The position numbers and the translations under genes are program-made. A stretch of DNA of 64,000 nt from a bacterium (GTDB lineage: Bacteria; UBP15; UBA6099). The notes beneath the pieces are model-generated. The model was not told the DNA's origin. It ran no database searches and saw only the letters and a program-made list of their open reading frames with translations. Shown here piece by piece: positions 59,789 to 64,000 of the stretch (position 1 is its first letter; the number at the start of each line of letters is the position of its first letter). The stretch lies in the NCBI GenBank assembly GCA_029564595.1, contig JAKQPS010000183.1:47886-111885 (forward strand). Reading direction: 5' to 3'.

Positions 59789-61192
59789 ATGCTTACAAAA
59801 GTTGCGACATCGAAAGAAAAAATCCTTGTCAAAAATGTTCGCGTGCTGGACGTTGTCGGCGGTTCCCTTAGCGAGCCTAAGAACGTGCTTTGCGGCGGTG
59901 GGGTCATCAGGGACATAAACGCCGATATCAACACGCCGGATTGCGACATGATTGACGGCGAAGGCCGGACTCTTATGCCCGGCCTCATCGACTGCCACGC
60001 GCATATCCTTTCCCCTTTCCTATCCGAGCAGAAAGGTTTTCTCGGCGCATGGACGTTCCGCCAGATGAAAAAAAACCTAGAAGCCACCCTCGCTTGCGGC
60101 GTGGTGTGCGTCCGCGACATGCTGTCCACCATCCGCGCCATGAACTCCATCAGGAAAAAAATCGCGGACGGCGAGTGGATTGGCCCGACCATATTCGCTT
60201 CAGGCGCGGTATTGAGTTGCAGCGACGGCTACCCGGAATTCATCAACCCCCTTTACTTCCCACTGTCCGCCGCAATAGGCCAGCCGAAAGTCAACATCAC
60301 TACTCCGAAACAGGCGCGCGCGGTGGTGCGCAGGCTTAAGGAACTAGGAGCCGACCACATAAAAATCGGTTTCACAAGCTATACCCGGGAATTCGACGCC
60401 CACAAACGGATGCCCACCATCACTGATTTCGTGTTCGACTCCATCTGCAAAACCGCTCACGAACATTTCCTCAAGGTCGCCGTTCACCACAACTGGTCGG
60501 AAGACTTAATCCGCATTCTCAGACACGACATCGACACCCTCGAACACCTCGTCTATGACCGCGTTATCAAAGACGCCGAGATTGAGTTAATCCTCAAAAA
60601 AGGCATCACAGTCGTTCCGACGCTGACAATTTCCGAAGGCATGGCGCGTTTCGAGGAAAAACTGGACTTCCTCAAGAGCGAGCGCGCCGCGGAAATGTTC
60701 GAGGAGAAACCTCTAAAGCACTTGACTTGGATCGCGGAAACTTGGCTGAACTTCAAAGGGGAAAGTTACGACAAGGCATTCGGCTTCTGGCGGGCGAACA
60801 GAAAGAACTTCGCCGGAGTTCAGGAGACGGCCCGCAAGCTGGTCGCGGCGGGAGTTCCAATCTGCGCCGGAACCGACCTCGGAGCCGTCTGCGCGTTCCC
60901 CGGCGAGCTGCCCGACGAAATCAAGCGGCTCCACAACGCCGGAATGTCAAAACTGGACGCGATTCGCGCCGCCACCATCAACGCCGCCCGCATGCTCCGC
61001 GTCGAAGACAGGCTCGGCTCCGTCGAGCCGGGCAGGAACTCCGACATTATCATCGTCGACGGAAACCCGCTCGAAGATTTAAACGCCCTGCGCAGAGTTC
61101 GCATCGTCGGCAAAAACGGCTCTTGGTTCAAGCCTGACCATCCGGAAGCCCCTGACTTCTGGCTCGGACATGAAACGGTATTTAACGGATAA
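59789..61192 (+). CDS. amidohydrolase-family metal-dependent hydrolase
   Basis: 467 residues. Layout of the imidazolonepropionase/Pro-dipeptidase-like branch: a beta-sandwich start (ILVKNVRVLDVVGG), the metal site MPGLIDCHAHI (HxH), the Lys of DHIKIGFTSYT (a carboxylated-lysine candidate), KVAVHHNW and TLEHLVYD (His ligands), and the Asp of GVPICAGTDLGAVCAFPGEL. The C-terminal barrel-closing part reads AATINAARMLRVEDRLGSVEPGRNSDIIIVDGNPLEDL. All metal ligands I can place are intact. A weak GGGTGA lies before the ATG. Substrate (dipeptide, cyclic amide or similar) unknown. It ends shortly before tRNA-Leu. Confidence 0.88.
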   Translation: MLTKVATSKEKILVKNVRVLDVVGGSLSEPKNVLCGGGVIRDINADINTPDCDMIDGEGRTLMPGLIDCHAHILSPFLSEQKGFLGAWTFRQMKKNLEATLACGVVCVRDMLSTIRAMNSIRKKIADGEWIGPTIFASGAVLSCSDGYPEFINPLYFPLSAAIGQPKVNITTPKQARAVVRRLKELGADHIKIGFTSYTREFDAHKRMPTITDFVFDSICKTAHEHFLKVAVHHNWSEDLIRILRHDIDTLEHLVYDRVIKDAEIELILKKGITVVPTLTISEGMARFEEKLDFLKSERAAEMFEEKPLKHLTWIAETWLNFKGESYDKAFGFWRANRKNFAGVQETARKLVAAGVPICAGTDLGAVCAFPGELPDEIKRLHNAGMSKLDAIRAATINAARMLRVEDRLGSVEPGRNSDIIIVDGNPLEDLNALRRVRIVGKNGSWFKPDHPEAPDFWLGHETVFNG

Positions 61193-61342
61193 GCGGAGCG
61201 GAGAGCCTCGCGGCAGTCTAAGCCATAAACCTGAGCCTCTGCAAATATACACAGATTATACACAGACAAGGCGGATCAACCACAGCTAAAAAAACGCATA
61301 GGCCTTGAAAAGACACGCGAATTAAGTAAAATTCAAACACGC

Positions 61343-61428
61343 GCCGAAGTGGCGGAACAGGTAGACGCAGCAGACTCAAAATCTGCCGAGGATCACTCCT
61401 CGTGGGGGTTCGATTCCCTTCTTCGGCA
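61343..61428 (+). tRNA. tRNA-Leu (anticodon CAA)
   Basis: Acceptor arms GCCGAAG (61343-61349) and CTTCGGC (61421-61427) pair perfectly, with discriminator A at 61428. The anticodon arm GCAGA-CTCAAAA-TCTGC gives anticodon CAA. A long variable arm (CGAGGATCACTCCTCG) marks it as class II leucine. CCA is not encoded. The T-arm has two G-U pairs. Confidence 0.96.
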
Positions 61429-61433
61429 TAAAA

Positions 61434-61462
61434 AAGCCACTGATGAAGTGGCTTATTTATTT
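61434..61462 (+). terminator. terminator of tRNA-Leu
   Basis: An 8-bp stem (61434-61441 with 61447-61454), a 5-nt loop, then a T-rich tract, starting 6 nt after the tRNA. Base composition falls sharply just beyond it. Confidence 0.75.
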
Positions 61463-61498
61463 TACGGTTTTCTAAAAGACGCCGGGACAACCAATATT

Positions 61499-63847
61499 AT
61501 GTTAAGGATTATCAGAGTTAACCGCGCCTTAGCTTCGTTTTTTCTGACAACAGTATTCATAACCTGTCTGCAGTGCAAGTCGCCTGCTCAAGCGAATATG
61601 CCTATAAACTGCTTCACACGGGTGATGTATCCTGTTCAACTGCTTGATTTTATTGAGCAAATAGACTATTGGCTTGTTGGTGATGACTGGCATTATATGG
61701 ATTATCGAGTGTTGGCCTCCGACACGCTAGCGATGAGGTTCAGGAAAGATGAATCTGAAGTCAACATCTATGTTAATAACAGGGTTCTCCCAGATGCCAC
61801 TAAGTATCATACCGGCAGTTTTCAACTCCGATCAGAAATTATACAAGGGAGGCCGCTTGATACAGATATACTTCTTCTCAACCTGATTTTTGAATTATCA
61901 ATTAATGACAACGGCAATATGAAACTCGATTTTGCAGACGAACGCATAGAAAGGCATGTAGAGTTTAAGAAACCCGCTAGCAAATGGCCAAGCGCTCGCA
62001 GGATCAGATTTCTGAAACTTATTCTTATTGTCGCATCATCAATTATTTCGATTCTAATTTTTTTATCAGCGCCGTTGCCAATAAAAAATACACGTCATTT
62101 CATAATATTTCTATTTCTTTCCATTATTGTCGGCTTTTTTGTTGTTCCAGACCTTCTTATTGATTACAGTTCTGGAGATTATCATATATACACAGATTCA
62201 TTAAAATTCTTATTGAACAGAACGGACATGCCAATTAATGATAAGCCGATATTCATTTTCAAGGCCTTCTTGGACATTTTTGGGTATAGTTTGGATAATC
62301 TGTTTCTTTTTTCACGCTTCATGTCAGTATTGTTAATGGTGTCTGTCTACCTGTTCTGTTTATGTGTTACCCGGAATACTAGGATCTCTGCGATTGCGGG
62401 CGTCTTGATTCTTAGCTGTCCCGGCATGCTCATGGCAACCGGAGCGATAACTCGCCACTTGCATGCGGCCACATTCATATTTGTTTCTTTAATTTTCATG
62501 ATTTCAAGCGCTAGAAGTAAAGTGGCCGTTTCAAAAATCGTTTATGGAATCATCTCCATATTTCTTTTGGTTTTAGGCATACTTCAGAAGGGAGATTTCT
62601 TTTATTTCTCGTTCATATATTTTCTTGTTTTTTTCACGCTCGACAGGAAACAAAACGACTTCTCAATTTGGATGGTAATTGCGAAAAGCGCTGTATGCGG
62701 CGCTGTAATCATCTGTGTCGTCTTAGCCGCGGATAAGTATTTCAACCTTATGTGGCTCGAAATCTTGGATAAAAAAGCAGGAAGCAATGCCAATATCTTT
62801 CTTTCTCCCAGATATTTATTTAATGAACAACTTCATTTCCTAGTTGCCAGTTACATCCTGATTATCCCACCGGTATTCCCCTTAAAAGCAATATGCTTGG
62901 CTGGTTGGAAAAAAATATGGAAATATCCCTCGTTATGCCTGCCTTTGCTGGTCTGTGTTCTTGTTTTTATTCTTGAGTATTTAATGACTTTGCCATGGCT
63001 TCCCAACGTACTGACAATGAGAACCATCGTTATTTCGCCTTTTATAATTATCGGCTCAGCTGTAGTTCTGGAAAACCTTCTGTTCCGTTCGAGAGTGAAA
63101 ATGTTTTATGCTTTAATATTTCTGAGTCTTGCGGCAAATGCGGTGTATTATCCTTATTTAAATCACATACACAGGAACGCGCCAAAGGCGCTTGAATACA
63201 GAATGCTCAAAAAGGTTGCGGAAGAACACAAAGGATGCGTCGTTTTTACAAGTCCTCTGCATAATGACGAAACAAGTTTGCCGCAGCTTTGGGCTCTTAA
63301 TCCCGCAGCCGAATTCGAGATTTACGATATCTCCGATTTTATTAGACCCGGCTCCGACTGCCACCTGCAATATGACACGCTTGACTATTGTCTACATGGC
63401 AGATATTATGATGTTATATCAAATAAACATATATTTGCGAAAAGGGCTAATTATCAGCAGGTTTGGGATATATTTTTATCACATCTGTATTATTCCCAAA
63501 ACAAGTTCAAAGTTCCCATCAAGTCATGCATTAGCGACCTCGGAAACCAATATTGCCGGGACCGTGGTAAAATAGAAAGAAGCCCAGCCCCAGATTGCTG
63601 TTTTTCGAACGTTTTTCATGAATATATCAGAAGCGGGAAGTGCGCGCTTTTCTTCCAGAGCAGTTACCGGCTATTCAACCAAACTATGTTCACATCGGAG
63701 GAAAAAGACGATTATATTCTTTCCATCCTTGAAACTCAGAAGCTATATGAAGCAGGGTTTTCAGCGATCTACAGGATAACCGGCATTAATTCTACAAATC
63801 CTCATAATCTTGCTTTTGAATGTCCGAAGAACGGCGAATTACATTAG
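61499..63847 (+). CDS. large polytopic GT-C-like membrane protein in AT-rich DNA
   Basis: 782 residues. An N-terminal signal-anchor (about 8-28) is followed by a soluble extracytoplasmic domain of about 175 residues. From about residue 195 there are roughly 11 helices, with an early DLLIDYSSGDYHIYTDSLKFL loop that may carry the acidic motif of GT-C glycosyltransferases. A Cys-rich C-terminal region follows (QYCRDRGKIE, DCCFSNVF). The open frame reaches 61349, inside tRNA-Leu, which cannot be the start. I chose ATG 61499, after the terminator, though no strong ribosome site is seen. Codon use is far more AT-rich than any other gene here, a sign of transfer. The family call is tentative. Confidence 0.65.
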   Translation: MLRIIRVNRALASFFLTTVFITCLQCKSPAQANMPINCFTRVMYPVQLLDFIEQIDYWLVGDDWHYMDYRVLASDTLAMRFRKDESEVNIYVNNRVLPDATKYHTGSFQLRSEIIQGRPLDTDILLLNLIFELSINDNGNMKLDFADERIERHVEFKKPASKWPSARRIRFLKLILIVASSIISILIFLSAPLPIKNTRHFIIFLFLSIIVGFFVVPDLLIDYSSGDYHIYTDSLKFLLNRTDMPINDKPIFIFKAFLDIFGYSLDNLFLFSRFMSVLLMVSVYLFCLCVTRNTRISAIAGVLILSCPGMLMATGAITRHLHAATFIFVSLIFMISSARSKVAVSKIVYGIISIFLLVLGILQKGDFFYFSFIYFLVFFTLDRKQNDFSIWMVIAKSAVCGAVIICVVLAADKYFNLMWLEILDKKAGSNANIFLSPRYLFNEQLHFLVASYILIIPPVFPLKAICLAGWKKIWKYPSLCLPLLVCVLVFILEYLMTLPWLPNVLTMRTIVISPFIIIGSAVVLENLLFRSRVKMFYALIFLSLAANAVYYPYLNHIHRNAPKALEYRMLKKVAEEHKGCVVFTSPLHNDETSLPQLWALNPAAEFEIYDISDFIRPGSDCHLQYDTLDYCLHGRYYDVISNKHIFAKRANYQQVWDIFLSHLYYSQNKFKVPIKSCISDLGNQYCRDRGKIERSPAPDCCFSNVFHEYIRSGKCALFFQSSYRLFNQTMFTSEEKDDYILSILETQKLYEAGFSAIYRITGINSTNPHNLAFECPKNGELH

Positions 63848-64000
63848 GACATTTAGGGACAATGCTGTTCAACCATGAAAAACTGAGCGGGCAAAAAGCC
63901 GCGTAGCGGCTGTGTGTATGCGCGCCTATAGGCAAAAGAGACATTATTTTCGATTTTTTCACATTAATAAAAATATAGGCTTGATTTTGTTCTTCTTTTT

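Noticed and set aside
61349..61498. Start of the large membrane protein inside tRNA-Leu
   Set aside because: The open frame crosses the tRNA and its terminator. A start there would be impossible on the tRNA transcript, so ATG 61499 is used.

Overview
The window is bacterial chromosomal DNA of fairly high G+C with tightly packed genes. Bacterial traits include Shine-Dalgarno sites, sigma70-like promoters, a TPP riboswitch, ribosomal protein L28, DivIVA and YggT. I cannot place the lineage. An archaeal-type early shikimate gene pair (AroA'/AroB'), an aspartate-dehydrogenase route to NAD, type III pantothenate kinase, small PurL with separate PurQ and PurS, short ThiC, ThiD2-ThiE and a type-2-like isoleucyl-tRNA synthetase all suggest an anaerobic or deep-branching, poorly cultured group. 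This is inference.

Layout. 1-2.5 kb: a degenerate PIN-like ORF and the AroA'/AroB' pair (minus). 2.7-5.8 kb: a secreted protein of unknown function, then a PilZ-ABC ATPase fusion with its membrane permease. 5.8-12.1 kb: folK, then a terminator-preceded cofactor run panB-panC-panD-nadA-nadX-nadC-coaX, where aspartate feeds both the CoA and NAD branches. 12.2-19.2 kb: carB and ileS (minus); ileS has an isoleucine-rich leader peptide and a terminator/antiterminator. 19.2-24.9 kb: NAGPA-type glycosidase, a secreted EEP hydrolase coupled to a DegT aminotransferase, a long class II aldolase and family 4 uracil-DNA glycosylase. 25-27.8 kb: yggT-divIVA-DUF167, a zinc-ribbon membrane protein, rpmB and an alpha/beta hydrolase. 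27.9-32.5 kb: a TetR-TolC-HlyD-ABC2 permease efflux operon with a palindromic operator and no ATPase gene. 32.7-33.4 kb: RAYT transposase remnants and REP-like arrays. 33.4-43.1 kb: MazG-like protein, large phosphatase-like membrane protein, cyclic-nucleotide-binding protein, GH36 alpha-galactosidase, SCP2-like protein, CvpA-like protein, metK and a NamZ-family muramidase.

43.3-48.1 kb is the most interesting block. It is a four-gene, translationally coupled operon holding two class III nucleotide cyclases and, between them, two polytopic membrane proteins that look like paralogues. The cyclases have complementary active-site losses, so only a heterodimer would form one complete catalytic site. 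Near-identical 28-bp hairpin elements bracket the block. A stand-alone cyclic-nucleotide-binding protein at 36.2 kb is a possible effector.

48.2-52 kb: purS-purL-purQ, with PurS as a tandem duplication. 52.1-55.7 kb: a thiamine operon (ThiD2-ThiE, thiS, thiG, thiC) behind a TPP riboswitch whose promoter starts the RNA at the aptamer. 55.8-59.4 kb: a GT-C-like membrane protein, a coiled-coil protein, a glycerophosphodiesterase, a small unknown protein and a STAS protein. 59.8-61.2 kb: an amidohydrolase. At 61.34 kb lies tRNA-Leu(CAA), after which base composition drops sharply into an AT-rich segment carrying one large GT-C-like membrane protein, probably the start of an acquired island. All functional assignments come from reading translated sequence and motifs; no database search was run.
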